Notes: generated by a model not told the origin, from the letters alone. Positions 18,032-27,961 are shown, counted from the first letter of the stretch. The stretch is DNA of 64,000 nucleotides from Sporolactobacillus kofuensis (GCF_024125425.1 NZ_JAMXWN010000004.1:176956-240955), one strand, 5' to 3'. Program-made: numbers and translations.

Positions 18032-19529
18032 ATTTATCTGAATCAGATCCATCTAGGCCAAGCGTCTGCGCTGTTGATGTATGAATTTCTTGGAACAGCT
18101 CTGGGTTTTCCGCTAATGACACGCCATGTGAAGGGATCATTTCTTTTATTTTCGGTTCCCACTCGTTCATCTGATCTGGGAAGCATTTTTGTACTACTTC
18201 AAGCATTACGTGAACGGCAGTTGAAGCACCTGGAGAGGCGCCGAGCAATGCAGCGATGGAGCCATCAGCGGATCGAACAACTTCCGTACCAAATTGAAGA
18301 GTTCCCCTGCCGCCGGCATCAGTATCCTTGATCACTTGCACGCGTTGCCCTGCAACAACAATATCCCAATCCTCACTTTTGGCTTTAGGAATAAATTCGC
18401 GTAACGCTTCCATGCGCTGGTCATTCGATAACAGCACTTGCTGGATCAGATATTTTGTTAAGACTCTTTGCTTTACGCCTGCCGCAAGCATCGTCAAAAT
18501 ATTGTTCGGATTTATCGAACTTATCAAATCCAGATGCGATCCGGATTTTAAGAATTTCGGTGAAAAACCGGCGAACGGTCCGAATAACAAAGTTTGCTTA
18601 CCTTCGATATATCTTGTATCAAGATGCGGTACGGACATTGGCGGAGCACCAATCTTCGCTTTCCCATATACTTTTGCATGATGCTGCGCAGCAACTTCCG
18701 GATTGTGACAGACCATAAATAGACCACTGACCGGAAATCCGCCAATATGTTTGGACTCAGGTATGCCGGTTTTCTGCAGTAAAGACAAACTTCCGCCCCC
18801 AGCTCCGATAAAGACGAATTTGGCTTTATGGTCTTCAATTGTCCCGCTCTCGATATCCTGCACAGTCACTTTCCATAAACCGTCACTTGTACGTTTTATC
18901 TTCTCAACACGAGTTTTGTAGGTGATCTCGACATTGTTTTGCTTTAAGTGATCAAACAACATCCGTGTTAAAGCACCGAAATTAACATCCGTTCCCGAAT
19001 CGATTTTTGTTGCAGCAATGGGCTCTGAAGACGTGCGTCCGTCCATGATCAGCGGAATCCATTTCTTCAGTTGTTCCGGATCATCGGAAAACTGCATGCC
19101 TTGAAACAGCGGATGATTCGAGAGCGCGTGAAAACGTTTCTTCAAAAAGGCTGTGTTCGTTTCCCCTTCGACAAAACTCATATGCGGAATCGGCCGGATA
19201 AAGTCCCGCGGATTATGGAGTTGTCCGCTCTTCACAAGATAGGACCAAAATTGACGTGAAAGCTGAAACTTTTCATTGACGTTGATTGCTTTCGTAATAT
19301 CAATTGATCCGTCTGGTTTTTCAGGCGTATAGTTCAGTTCACACAGTGCGGAATGTCCGGTTCCTGCATTGTTCCACTCATTCGAGCTCTCTTGTCCGGC
19401 ATTTGCGAGTTTCTCAAACACTTTGATTTTCCAGTCAGGCGCTAACTCTTTCAATAATGTTCCCAGAGTCGCACTCATGACCCCGGCACCAATTAAGATC
19501 ACGTCCGTATTCGTCTGATTGCTGCTCAT
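18030..19529 (-). CDS. mqo: malate:quinone oxidoreductase
   Basis: The 499-residue FAD enzyme oxidises malate to oxaloacetate and gives electrons to the quinone pool at the membrane. The FAD-binding motif [15 protein letters not shown] opens the protein. [14 protein letters not shown] near residue 55, [18 protein letters not shown] near 240 and the C-terminal [10 protein letters not shown] are Mqo hallmarks. Length is the usual one. The start ATG follows GGTTATT and a weak AAGGA. It is monocistronic with its own terminator; its leader holds a terminator-like hairpin, so control by attenuation is possible. Confidence 0.95.
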   Translation of the reverse strand: MSSNQTNTDVILIGAGVMSATLGTLLKELAPDWKIKVFEKLANAGQESSNEWNNAGTGHSALCELNYTPEKPDGSIDITKAINVNEKFQLSRQFWSYLVKSGQLHNPRDFIRPIPHMSFVEGETNTAFLKKRFHALSNHPLFQGMQFSDDPEQLKKWIPLIMDGRTSSEPIAATKIDSGTDVNFGALTRMLFDHLKQNNVEITYKTRVEKIKRTSDGLWKVTVQDIESGTIEDHKAKFVFIGAGGGSLSLLQKTGIPESKHIGGFPVSGLFMVCHNPEVAAQHHAKVYGKAKIGAPPMSVPHLDTRYIEGKQTLLFGPFAGFSPKFLKSGSHLDLISSINPNNILTMLAAGVKQRVLTKYLIQQVLLSNDQRMEALREFIPKAKSEDWDIVVAGQRVQVIKDTDAGGRGTLQFGTEVVRSADGSIAALLGASPGASTAVHVMLEVVQKCFPDQMNEWEPKIKEMIPSHGVSLAENPELFQEIHTSTAQTLGLDGSDSDK

Positions 19530-19554
19530 AATAACCTTCCTTGTCCTTATTTAT

Positions 19555-19579
19555 GAAAAAAGCAGGTATTCCTGCTTAG
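19555..19579 (-). promoter_or_regulatory. terminator-like hairpin in the mqo leader
   Basis: On the minus strand AAGCAGG-AATA-CCTGCTT is followed by TTTTC, 25-50 bases before the mqo start. Just before it lies a second small stem, GTCAC-TTATTTTT-GTGAC. No minus-strand gene lies near enough upstream to need this terminator (the chemoreceptor gene has its own), so a leader role is likely. Confidence 0.45.
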
Positions 19580-19837
19580 ACGTCACAAAAATAAGTGACC
19601 ACTTAAGAACATGCCTTGTTGGTCTCAACAATAACTCTATCATAATTTATTGTGTTTATAGAATACAACATCTGCTAGTATCCAATAAATGAAACGACTA
19701 TTTTTATAAAAAAGTGAGCATTTCTCCATAAAGTCATAGAAACATTCAAAAACTATGCCGTTAACTCAGCTTATGGTAATAAAAATTAGTAATGACGTAA
19801 AAAGAATGTTCTAAACAAAATGGCTTTATGATTAGAA

Positions 19838-19875
19838 AAACTGTCTGCACAATGAAAGTTGCAGACAGTTTCACA
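19838..19875 (-). terminator. terminator of the chemoreceptor gene
   Basis: AAACTGTCTGCA pairs with TGCAGACAGTTT (12 bp) just downstream of the minus-strand stop codon. The stretch 19580-19837 before it shows no ORF or other feature. Confidence 0.75.
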
Positions 19876-19904
19876 TTTAATCAACGTTTTTATGTACTAC
19901 AAAA

Positions 19905-21872
19905 TCATTTAATTTTAAATGTCGACACGAGTTGCTGAAGCTCTTCAGCCATTTCTGACAGAGAGGTTGCATTGCTCGCGATTTCTTCCATTGAAGCAGA
20001 TTGTTCTTCAGAAGCGGCAGAAGCACTTTGGGTTTCACTGCTGACTTTCGAAGTTGCTTCATTAATACTCTTGACAGCTTCATCAACTTGCTTGGTATCT
20101 TGGGTAATCAATTTGATTGCCTTTGTCACTTGTTGTACTTCCTCTGATACGCTATGCATGGAATGTGTAATATTCTCAAATGAGTGAGCTGTTACATTTA
20201 CCAATTCAATACCTTTACTTATCTCACTGCTGCCCGTTGTCATCGATTCTAATGATTTTTTACTCAATTCTTGCAACATGTTCACAACTTCCGAAATCTT
20301 CTTTGTAGAATCATTAGACTGCGCAGCTAATTTTCGAATTTCATCAGCTACTACCGCAAATCCACGTCCTTCTTCACCTGCACGAGCTGCTTCGATCGCT
20401 GCATTTAGTGATAGTAATTGCGTTTGTTCGGAGATATCATCAATGAGCTGATTCATTTTCTCAATATTGACCACTTGTTTGTTAAATTCTTCGAAAGTTT
20501 TTAGTGCTTCAGCTTGTTTTTCATCGATTATTTTAATTTGATTGCTTGTTTGATTTAATGTTGTTTGTCCAAGTTCAACTTTATTCATGGCATCATTTGA
20601 AGCTTGGTGCAGTTGATCTGCATTCCCATCGATGTTAATAATTTGTTGTTTAATTGATTCAGTGGAACCGGCAGTTGCCTCCGTTTGTTGATATGAATGA
20701 TTTGCTCCAATAGCCATTTCTTGAATCGATTTAGCAATCTCATCAATGGTAGCCTTACTTTCTTCTGTCGAAGCTGTTAACTCTTCTGATGAAGAAGCAA
20801 GTATTCCTGATTTTTCATTTACGCTACGCAATATATCACTTAATTCATCAATCATTTTATTGAATCCTTCACCCAATTGTTCAAATTCAACAAAACTTTT
20901 TATCCTTACTTTTTGCGTTAAGTCTTTACTCATGACACGAGACGATACTTCGGCAATTTTTTTGATCGGTTTTATGATTATCTGAACAATAAATAATGCG
21001 ATTAGCGATCCTATAATTGCCATGATCACACAAATAATGATTGTCTGAATGAAAATTCCATGTAGGTCAGCATTAATTTCTGTTTCTGAAATATTTCCTA
21101 TAATAATCCAACCTGTTAATTTATCGTGGATAAAATTTACTTGATGACGATCGCCTTTTTGATTTGAAAAGTACGACCCCTCACTCTTAGTAAGAAGTTC
21201 TTTGTTCGGTGCCAGATTCCCTACTTTAACCAAATTGCTTACTAGCGCAATATTTTTACTACTATAAAGGCTTGCATATCCTTCTTTTCCAATATGTACT
21301 TTCTTAACTAATTTCTGTAAAGCGCTTATATCTATAGTTAAATTAATGACTCCTTTATTATCTCTAGTTGTTTTGGCTAGCGACACAACATAATTGCCGG
21401 TAGATGTTGAACGATAGGGTTCAGTAAGTACCATTTTTCCAGGATGATTCATCGCTAATTTATACCAAGGACGTGATTGGGGTTTAAATCCTTTTGGCGT
21501 TTTTTCCCCATTTCCATTAATATTGAATCCTTGTTCATTAGCAGCCGAAACATTTTCTGTTACATGTGTCCCGTGAAATTGACTACTTAACAGTTGCTTC
21601 ACAGAATCACTCTTCATACGATCAGCCTGAATCATTTTAGCCAGATAGTTTAATCGAACTTCTTGATCGCCAATGGTTTGGTTAATGTTTTCACTGAGTA
21701 TATTGATACTATTTCGTGCATTACTGTTAATACTATTCATCATTGCTCTTTTAGCACTTTGATACGAAAAAACCCCAACAACGATTGAAGGAATAATAAT
21801 CATTAATATAGATGTGAGAATTAAAAATGTCTTAAATGTAATTTTAAAATTTCTTCGTTTCTTTTCGAACAT
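19905..21872 (-). CDS. methyl-accepting chemotaxis protein (dCache-HAMP-MCP)
   Basis: The 655-residue transmembrane chemoreceptor has a first membrane helix (about 13-37), an extracellular dCache sensor (about 40-275, with [20 protein letters not shown]), a second helix (about 280-305), a HAMP domain and a long cytoplasmic coiled coil. The hairpin tip with [20 protein letters not shown] binds CheA and CheW. Start ATG follows AGAGGAG. It is monocistronic. The Cache fold usually binds small molecules such as amino or organic acids; the ligand cannot be read from sequence. No chemotaxis genes lie nearby. Confidence 0.92.
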   Translation of the reverse strand: MFEKKRRNFKITFKTFLILTSILMIIIPSIVVGVFSYQSAKRAMMNSINSNARNSINILSENINQTIGDQEVRLNYLAKMIQADRMKSDSVKQLLSSQFHGTHVTENVSAANEQGFNINGNGEKTPKGFKPQSRPWYKLAMNHPGKMVLTEPYRSTSTGNYVVSLAKTTRDNKGVINLTIDISALQKLVKKVHIGKEGYASLYSSKNIALVSNLVKVGNLAPNKELLTKSEGSYFSNQKGDRHQVNFIHDKLTGWIIIGNISETEINADLHGIFIQTIIICVIMAIIGSLIALFIVQIIIKPIKKIAEVSSRVMSKDLTQKVRIKSFVEFEQLGEGFNKMIDELSDILRSVNEKSGILASSSEELTASTEESKATIDEIAKSIQEMAIGANHSYQQTEATAGSTESIKQQIINIDGNADQLHQASNDAMNKVELGQTTLNQTSNQIKIIDEKQAEALKTFEEFNKQVVNIEKMNQLIDDISEQTQLLSLNAAIEAARAGEEGRGFAVVADEIRKLAAQSNDSTKKISEVVNMLQELSKKSLESMTTGSSEISKGIELVNVTAHSFENITHSMHSVSEEVQQVTKAIKLITQDTKQVDEAVKSINEATSKVSSETQSASAASEEQSASMEEIASNATSLSEMAEELQQLVSTFKIK

Positions 21873-22076
21873 CAGGTTGTCTCCTCTAGTGGTTGTTTTT
21901 AATTCTCAGTTGTTAAACCCATCGCAAATTTCTATCTATTCCGCCAACTGCCATTATTATTCTCGGTAATCGATTTTGTAAAATTAAGCTCTTCGCAAAT
22001 AATTCACATTATTTTTTACACATCAAGTAATTCCATATTGAAAAGATCCTTCCGTTCTGATCCTCGATATAATATA

Positions 22077-22107
22077 AAAAGAGCGCCACTCAGGCGCTCT
22101 TTTTGAT
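22077..22107 (-). terminator. terminator of the aldo/keto reductase gene
   Basis: AAAGAGCGCC-ACTCA-GGCGCTCTTT is a perfect stem with A- and T-runs on both sides, so it can act in both directions. The stretch 21873-22076 is the chemoreceptor upstream region with no clear site. Confidence 0.85.
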
Positions 22108-22136
22108 TTCCGCTATCATTTTGAAAAATTTTCGAA

Positions 22137-23075
22137 TTACAAAGTCGAAAAGCTTCGATCGATGAGATCGTATTCTTCTTTTGAAAGTTCAACTTTAGCT
22201 GATTGCACAATTCCCGGAATTTGACCTGCATTACGGGCACCTGGAATCACTGCTGTCAAACTTGGATTAGCCAAATACCATGTCAGCACAATCTGGAGCA
22301 CATCAACATGATGACGTTGTGCTATTGGGCGGAGTATGTCAACCGCCTCCATCGTGCTTTGGAATAACTTTCCCGTGAATTTCTCATCTTTACTGCGCGA
22401 ATCATTTTCAGCAAATGTCATATCTTTCGTATACTTGCCGGTAAGCAGGCCCTTCTCAAGCGGGAAGTACGGAACAAAAGAAATATGTGCGTCTTTCAAA
22501 TACGGGAATAATTTTTCTTCCTCATCACGGTGAATCAGGCTGTAGTAATTCTCGACGATGTCAACATAGCCATCCTGATTCGCTTCCTTAACCTGCTCAA
22601 GCGTGAAATTGGAAACACCGATCGCCCGTATTTTTCCTGCCTCTCGCAGTTCCTGAAGAGCGCCGACCGCCTCACTTTTCGGCGTGTTTTCATCAGGAAA
22701 ATGAATATAGAAAATATCAATATAATCCGTATTCAGTCGCTTTAGTGCATCATCCACCGACTTTTTCAGAAATTGCGGATCATTATTCAGTACAATGTCA
22801 CCGCTAGAGAAGTCATGAGCCGCTTTATCGGCAACGATCACTTGATCCCTCGGAAAATCTGCAATGACTTCGCCGATTAATTCCTCAGAGCGTCCTTTTC
22901 CGTACATATAAGCTGTATCGAGCAGTTGAATTCCCGATTCTAGAGCAGCACGAACTGTCTCCAAACCGTCTGACTCCGATAAATTTGGAAACAAATTGTG
23001 TCCGCCGACTTTGTTTGTACCAAGTCCAAGTGGTGCTGTTTCAACTTGACTCTTTCCGACTTTAATCTTGTCCAT
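22137..23075 (-). CDS. aldo/keto reductase
   Basis: The 312-residue NADPH-dependent oxidoreductase has a (beta/alpha)8 barrel. The catalytic tetrad is visible: Asp and Tyr in LLDTAYMYGKGRSEE near residue 48, Lys in VIVADKAAHD near 75 and His in FYIHFPDE near 120. The C-terminal AVIPGARNAGQI binds the cofactor phosphate. Start ATG 23075 lies 8 bases after AGGAGG; the longer frame reaches back into that signal. Substrate unknown; members act on sugars, aldehydes or methylglyoxal. The gene is monocistronic. The 285 bases upstream, 23076-23359, show no further feature. Confidence 0.9.
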   Translation of the reverse strand: MDKIKVGKSQVETAPLGLGTNKVGGHNLFPNLSESDGLETVRAALESGIQLLDTAYMYGKGRSEELIGEVIADFPRDQVIVADKAAHDFSSGDIVLNNDPQFLKKSVDDALKRLNTDYIDIFYIHFPDENTPKSEAVGALQELREAGKIRAIGVSNFTLEQVKEANQDGYVDIVENYYSLIHRDEEEKLFPYLKDAHISFVPYFPLEKGLLTGKYTKDMTFAENDSRSKDEKFTGKLFQSTMEAVDILRPIAQRHHVDVLQIVLTWYLANPSLTAVIPGARNAGQIPGIVQSAKVELSKEEYDLIDRSFSTL

Positions 23076-23359
23076 CAAACATTCCTCCTCGATCATTCTT
23101 CATCACCTCGAATATAGCACAGTAACCGTCAAAAATCCGATTTCATGCTTGGTCATTTGGTGCAAAAACAAGGAGTTCAGGCAATACTGTCGACTTTTGG
23201 ATAAAATCAAGCAGCATAATCAACGTAAAAAGAAAACCCCACCCTTTTTTTGATTCATTACAGAGGAACATAGCATAATCAATCATTCTCCGATTAATAA
23301 ATTAATCTCAAAAGTTTTATAATTAGAGTCAACAACTGTGATGAAGAGGAGGAAGAGCG

Positions 23360-24217
23360 ATGGTCAATGACTGGATAAATCAGTTACCGCTGGAGGATGT
23401 GCGGCAGGTTACACAGATTGGCGGAGGCGACGTCAATAAGGCTTACCGAATCGACACGAGCAAGGAAAGCTATTTTCTCCTCGTTCAGCCGAATCATCCT
23501 CAAAGTTTCTACGCAAGTGAAATCGCCGGCTTAAAAGCTTTTAAAGAAGCCGGTATTCTTGCTCCGAGGGTGATCACCAGCGGGCAGATCAACGGTGATG
23601 CCTATCTACTGCTTAATTATCTTGAGCACGGCATGGGGAAACAATCGGATCTAGGAAAACTGGTTGCCCATCTTCATCGACATGAAAGCCCGAATGGCCA
23701 GTTTGGCTTTGATTATCCCTATTCAGGTTCCAGCATTTCATTCAATAATGATTGGACGGATTCCTGGACGGAATTGTTCGTCAACCGGCGTCTGGATGTG
23801 CTTGCTTCGTTACTCCAAAAGAATGGACTGTGGTCCAGCGATGATGTCATATTGTACGAAAAAAGTCGTGACATCATTATGTCTGAGCTAGCACACCATC
23901 CGAGTAGACCGGTGCTGCTACATGGTGATTTATGGGGTGGTAACTATATGTTTTTGGCGGATGGATCCCCCGCATTAATCGATCCGGCAGCGGTTTACGG
24001 CGATCGGGAACTGGATATTGGCGTGACTACGGTCTTTGGCGGCTTTACCTCTGAATTTTACCGAGCTTACTCCACCGCTTATCCGTTTGACGAAGGCTAT
24101 GAAAAACGTTTGGCGTTTTATCAGCTGTATTATCTGATGATTCATCTGCATAAATTCGGGATGAGTTATGCTGGCAGTGTTTCCGCAACGTTGCGTGGGA
24201 TTATAAATGAAAATTAA
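23360..24217 (+). CDS. fructosamine/ketosamine-3-kinase family protein
   Basis: The 285-residue kinase of the FN3K/YniA family has an APH-like fold. The catalytic loop is VLLHGDLWGGNYMF and the metal motif ALIDPAAVYGDRELDIG follows. These enzymes phosphorylate ketosamine adducts on proteins or small molecules so that glycation can be reversed. Start ATG follows AGGAGGAAGAGCG. It is followed by an acetyltransferase on the same strand. A degenerate copy of the catalytic segment lies at 27664-27776, beyond the second dha unit, so this region was duplicated. Confidence 0.88.
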   Translation: MVNDWINQLPLEDVRQVTQIGGGDVNKAYRIDTSKESYFLLVQPNHPQSFYASEIAGLKAFKEAGILAPRVITSGQINGDAYLLLNYLEHGMGKQSDLGKLVAHLHRHESPNGQFGFDYPYSGSSISFNNDWTDSWTELFVNRRLDVLASLLQKNGLWSSDDVILYEKSRDIIMSELAHHPSRPVLLHGDLWGGNYMFLADGSPALIDPAAVYGDRELDIGVTTVFGGFTSEFYRAYSTAYPFDEGYEKRLAFYQLYYLMIHLHKFGMSYAGSVSATLRGIINEN

Positions 24218-24408
24218 TGATTGTTGAAACCATGTCAATTTCAAATTTTTTCGTTTTTGGCAAATACAATAATCTATTAAAGTACCATAGCAAATCAAAA
24301 AAGAGCCTATAAGCCCATAGATACCCAGATTATCTACACTCATTTCACTTTTGTGTGCAATGGAATAGTAGGAATATTGATCGTTATATAAGAATTGGTG
24401 GGTATAAA

Positions 24409-24876
24409 ATGATTAATTTACGCACCGCAGAAGAAAAAGATATTCAATTGATCACAGATCTGATGACTAAGGCGTTTAATTATGATACAGCATTTTATTT
24501 TGGCACTGGAGTTACAGGTGGACCTCCTGGATATTCTGATGGGAAATTAGCAGAAAAAATCTTGAATAATCCCAACTTAGACACTTTTCTTATTGTGAAG
24601 GGTAATAGTCAAATTGTTGGTTTTATATCTCTTGATGAGACAAATCAAATATTGGTATACTTTTGCATAAGTCCAAATTTTATTAATAAAGGTATTGGGA
24701 CAGCTACTTGGAAAATTGTTGAAAATAGATACACTATAAAAAGTTGGAAAGTCGAAACGCCTTCTTACTCCAAAAGAAATCATCATTTTTATGAAAAACT
24801 TGGATTTAAAAAATATGGTGAAAGAAGTTATGGCGAAGATTCAAAATCATTTTTATTTCGACAAGAACCCTCGTAA
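24409..24876 (+). CDS. GNAT family N-acetyltransferase
   Basis: The 155-residue protein has the GNAT fold: IVGFISLDETN forms the central strand, FCISPNFINKGIGTATWKIV is the acetyl-CoA-binding motif A (the x-x-G-I-G-T variant of Q/R-x-x-G-x-G/A), and HHFYEKLGFKKYGE is motif B. Start ATG 24409 follows GGTGGG. Its codon use is more AT-rich than the genes on either side, which may mean separate acquisition. Substrate unknown. There is no close partner; the next intact gene is 970 bases downstream. Confidence 0.8.
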   Translation: MINLRTAEEKDIQLITDLMTKAFNYDTAFYFGTGVTGGPPGYSDGKLAEKILNNPNLDTFLIVKGNSQIVGFISLDETNQILVYFCISPNFINKGIGTATWKIVENRYTIKSWKVETPSYSKRNHHFYEKLGFKKYGERSYGEDSKSFLFRQEPS

Positions 24877-24879
24877 AAT

Positions 24880-25090
24880 GTTATATAGTTCCTTAGTATC
24901 ACCGGCAAAGGATGCACTGAGACCACTTTGTCTTGGGCAATCGCATAGTAGAGTAGATTCGCTCAACCGTTTTGTAGCCCACATTCATTTGCCCGCTGAC
25001 GGTGCTAAGATCCAGATCCCGAACCTTTCGAGGTGGACACCTATCATTTCCTCTCAATGGTTATAAAACCACAGAAGGGACAGCGTTCAG
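24880..25090 (-). pseudogene. possible degraded transposase remnant (ISL3-like)
   Basis: Minus-strand frames carry RCPFCGFITIERK, then after a stop and frame change CPPRKVRDLDL joined to a helix-turn-helix-like QMNVGYKTVERIYSTM. A CPxCG zinc finger, R-x-RDLD and HTH order is typical of ISL3 transposase N-termini. Each piece is short, so this call is weak. The rest of the gap to 25420 has an 11-bp inverted repeat (25179-25189 / 25226-25236, ACTCGTAAATT) and no ORF. Confidence 0.3.
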
Positions 25091-25423
25091 GTCCTGATTG
25101 AGCATCGACTTTCAAGATCATTCGGGTTGAGTAATCTTAAATTCAGGCAATCCTAAAGGTAAACGGATTTCCGTTTTCACTCGTAAATTTCTCCATTGGG
25201 TTGGGTTATCCAAAGTATTGACAGGAATTTACGAGTTTTTCGTGCCCAAAACTTTTCTTGTTTCACAGAAAATGACCATGAATCTATTTTTTAAAGTGTC
25301 GTAAGAGACATGAACATATTGGCTTCAGTTGGATGACACTTTTGTCATGCTAGGCGTGTGGAGATGTTACCTGGCACATACTCCTCTGTGGTTGAGTAAC
25401 ATTTAATTGCATAGCGCTCTCTC

Positions 25424-25440
25424 TTGGTATATAACACCAA
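25424..25440 (+). promoter_or_regulatory. putative activator site 1 (TTGGT-N7-ACCAA) of the second dha unit
   Basis: This inverted repeat has the same arms and the same 7-base spacing as the site at 5436-5452 and lies 98 bases before the -24 element. Confidence 0.6.
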
Positions 25441-25467
25441 AAAGAATAAAATCGTTGCGCTTTTTTA

Positions 25468-25483
25468 CCAAACTATAATTTGG
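25468..25483 (+). promoter_or_regulatory. putative activator site 2 (CCA-N10-TGG) of the second dha unit
   Basis: CCAAA-N6-TTTGG lies 27 bases after site 1 and about 39 bases before the -24 element. It matches the placement of 5480-5495. Confidence 0.5.
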
Positions 25484-25521
25484 AAATACTAATTGCAACG
25501 CCATTCTTGTTCCCCTACAAG

Positions 25522-25538
25522 TTGGCACAATAATTGCT
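25522..25538 (+). promoter_or_regulatory. sigma54 (-24/-12) promoter of the second dha unit
   Basis: TTGGCAC-N5-TTGCT is a full match to the sigma54 consensus with correct spacing. The transcript first crosses the glpF remnant and then dhaK-dhaL. Confidence 0.88.
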
Positions 25539-25572
25539 TGTGTTAAAATAGTAAAAAAAAGAAGGCACTAAA

Positions 25573-25665
25573 AAGAGAAGGTTTATAGGCGAATTGATCG
25601 GTACATCACTCATGGTTTTTCTAAGTGATGGTGCAGTTGCGCATGCTGTTCTAAAAAAAAATCTA
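25573..25665 (+). pseudogene. glpF remnant (N-terminal about 30 codons)
   Basis: The frame reads RFIGELIGTSLMVFLSDGAV and then AHAVLKKN, matching FLGELVGTFIMVLLGDGAV and ANVILKKS of the intact GlpF. After that the similarity stops; neither NPA motif is left. It sits exactly where glpF sits in the first unit, between the sigma54 promoter and dhaK, so the second unit arose as a full glpF-dha copy or transfer that then lost the channel. Confidence 0.75.
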
Positions 25666-25850
25666 AGGAGGCGTATCTTATTTAATCACGATGAAGCTCG
25701 AAGGAAGCCCAGGAAAAAAAGCCTAGGCTCATTCTTTTGCTTTGATAAGCATGAATGTTCGCCTACATCACTTTCTGAATTACCAAACGTTGCTATTCGT
25801 CTTATCAATCTGCCTCGAAAAACTATGTCTTTTAAAGGAGCTAGCTGATT

Positions 25851-26846
25851 ATGAAAAAAATAATCAATAATATAGATGATATCGTCTCTGAAATGGTTCA
25901 CGGGATTGTTTCCAGTTATCCCCAAAAACTGAAAATACTTCCCGGAACACTTGCAATCGCGAGAAATGATGCCGCCTTCTCGGACGATAAAAAGGTTGGC
26001 GTCGTATCGGGCGGTGGTAGTGGACATGAACCGCTACACTCAGGATATGTTGGCAAAGGTATGCTTTGTGCGGCTGTATGTGGTCAGATAAATACCTCAC
26101 CTACTCCCGATCAGATCTATGAAGCGATTAAATATGCCGATAAGGGACAAGGCGTTCTTTTGATCGTAAAAAATTATGCTGGCGATGATATGAACTTTGA
26201 TATGGCTAAAGAATTAGCAGAATTCGATGATATTAAAGTTGAATCTATTCTCGTTGATGATGATATTTCTGCTGCTGATGATGCAGAGGATACACAAGGC
26301 AAAAGAGGAGTTGCCGGCACGGTTTTAGTAGAAAAAATATGTGGTGCCGCAGCTGAACAGGGCATGGAATTACACGAACTAGCACAGCTTGGTCAAAGAG
26401 TCATCAATAATACAAAAACTGTCGCTGTTGCTCTGAGCGCCGCTACTGTCCCCGCGGTAGGACATCCTGGTTTTGAACTGGATGATGATCAGATGGAATA
26501 TGGTGTGGGTATTCACAATGAACGTGGATTCTCAACAGAAAAAATTGCACCATCGAAACAAATCGCAGAAGAATTAATTAATAAAATTTTGAAATCCTAT
26601 GATCATAATACTGGTGACTATGCAGTTTTGGTTAATGGGTTGGGATCAACTCCTTTAATGGAACAGTTTGTATTTGCTAACGATGTTTTGAATCTTTTAA
26701 AAGAAAAAGGAATTAAGGTTTCGTTTACTAAGGTGGGAAATAAAGTTACTGCCATAGATATGCATGGAATATCTTTAACATTGATGAAACTTGAAAATAA
26801 TTGGATCGAGTACTTGGAAGCGCCAACGGATGCTATTTCTTGGTGA
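25851..26846 (+). CDS. dhaK: second dihydroxyacetone kinase subunit DhaK
   Basis: The 331-residue DhaK paralogue has all substrate-pocket residues kept: SGGGSGHEPLHSGY near residue 53, NYAGDDMNF near 109 and the substrate-binding His in GIHNERGF near 223. In the last motif the usual GIHGEPG is changed to GIHNERG, so kinetics or substrate may differ from the first copy. Start ATG follows AAAGGAG. It is 21 bases before dhaL and behind its own sigma54 promoter. It could act on another triose or ketose, or be a DhaQ-like co-regulator; the kept His argues for catalysis. Confidence 0.88.
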   Translation: MKKIINNIDDIVSEMVHGIVSSYPQKLKILPGTLAIARNDAAFSDDKKVGVVSGGGSGHEPLHSGYVGKGMLCAAVCGQINTSPTPDQIYEAIKYADKGQGVLLIVKNYAGDDMNFDMAKELAEFDDIKVESILVDDDISAADDAEDTQGKRGVAGTVLVEKICGAAAEQGMELHELAQLGQRVINNTKTVAVALSAATVPAVGHPGFELDDDQMEYGVGIHNERGFSTEKIAPSKQIAEELINKILKSYDHNTGDYAVLVNGLGSTPLMEQFVFANDVLNLLKEKGIKVSFTKVGNKVTAIDMHGISLTLMKLENNWIEYLEAPTDAISW

Positions 26847-26867
26847 TATTTTTAGGAGGATTTATAC

Positions 26868-27452
26868 ATGGAATTAACAATCAATCAGGCAAAAAAATGG
26901 ATCATCTTATGGACGGACTATGTAAAGAATAATGTAGAACTCTTAAATGAAATTGATACTGCAATTGGTGATGGCGATCATGGAACGAACTTAAATCGAG
27001 GAACTCAAGCTACGAAAAAAGCATTGGAAGAAGAGGATCCACAGACTATGCCCTTGGTTTTCCGAACGGTTGCTCTGACATTGGTCAGCACCATTGGCGG
27101 AGCATCAGGTGCCTTGTATGGAACCGCCTTTTTAACTATGGCTCGTTTAGTTAAGGACGGGGAAACTCGTTTAGAAGTTTTATTGGTTGAAGCGACTAAA
27201 GCAATGAAGAAGCGCGGAAAATCTGATGTAGGCATGAAGACATTAATTGATTTATGGGATCCTGCCAGCAAGGCATTTGCTGAACATAAATTAACTAAAG
27301 AATATATCAATGATTGTGTTGAGAAAACAAAGAATATGAAAGCCAAAAAAGGGCGGTCAAGTTATTTACGTGAACGATCTATTGGCCACGTTGATCCGGT
27401 TGCCAAGTCTAGTTCTTATCTTTATATTGCATTGTTGGAAGTCATTGATTGA
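26868..27452 (+). CDS. dhaL: second dihydroxyacetone kinase subunit DhaL
   Basis: The 194-residue DhaL paralogue has the metal-ADP motif AIGDGDHG near residue 32, GGASGALYGTAF near 81 and KKGRSSYLRERSIGHVDP near the C terminus. Start ATG follows TAGGAGG. It completes a DhaK-DhaL pair but no DhaM gene follows, so phosphate would have to come from the DhaM encoded at 8064-8450 or from elsewhere. No clear terminator follows; 27453-27660 is noncoding. Confidence 0.88.
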   Translation: MELTINQAKKWIILWTDYVKNNVELLNEIDTAIGDGDHGTNLNRGTQATKKALEEEDPQTMPLVFRTVALTLVSTIGGASGALYGTAFLTMARLVKDGETRLEVLLVEATKAMKKRGKSDVGMKTLIDLWDPASKAFAEHKLTKEYINDCVEKTKNMKAKKGRSSYLRERSIGHVDPVAKSSSYLYIALLEVID

Positions 27453-27663
27453 CAGTCGATGTAATCCAATTGGGATGAATTGGCCACAAAAATTTGACAG
27501 AGTTACTCCCTGTCAAGCAGACAGTCAAGAAAAATAATAGAATTAGCCACTATGCTGAATGACATGATTTTGGTTCTCAACCAGAGTCATGTCATTTAGT
27601 TCTTTCTGGCGACGTGAGTGATTGTATCACTCTATGCCTTCTTCAATTAGCCAAACAAGCTCG

Positions 27664-27776
27664 TCGACTGTGATTTATGAGACGGTAACTATATGTTATT
27701 GGCAGATGCTTACCCGTATTAATCGATCCAGCAGCTGTTTACGCCGATCGGGAACCGGATCTTGGCGTGACAATGG
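27664..27776 (+). pseudogene. fragment of the fructosamine-kinase-like gene
   Basis: The DNA matches 23928-24040 closely: the segment coding HGDLWGGNYM...LIDPAAVYGDRELD...GVT is recognisable as DL-x-GNYMLLADAYP, LIDPAAVYADREPDLGV, with a stop in place of Trp and a one-base frame change. Only the catalytic-loop part is left. The 185 bases after it, to 27961, are noncoding. It marks the far end of a duplicated or rearranged block. Confidence 0.7.
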
Positions 27777-27961
27777 TATGAATAACGTGAATCACAGATT
27801 AACAATTTAGTTGATTTTGCTCTTTTTCTAGATAAATCTAGTCCAATCTATATTTTTCCAACCGATGTAAGCCCTGACATCTGCTCCTTTTTAGCATTAT
27901 CGTCATTTGCAATTGAATTAAGTTGTAATTGATAATGAATAAAACGACAAAAGGAGTGAGA

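Noticed and set aside
19530..19640. T-box leader before mqo
   Set aside because: The leader is too short and lacks the T-box sequence; only a simple hairpin is present.
21873..22076. Sigma-D promoter of the chemoreceptor gene
   Set aside because: No TAAA-N15-GCCGATAA-like match of sufficient quality was found.
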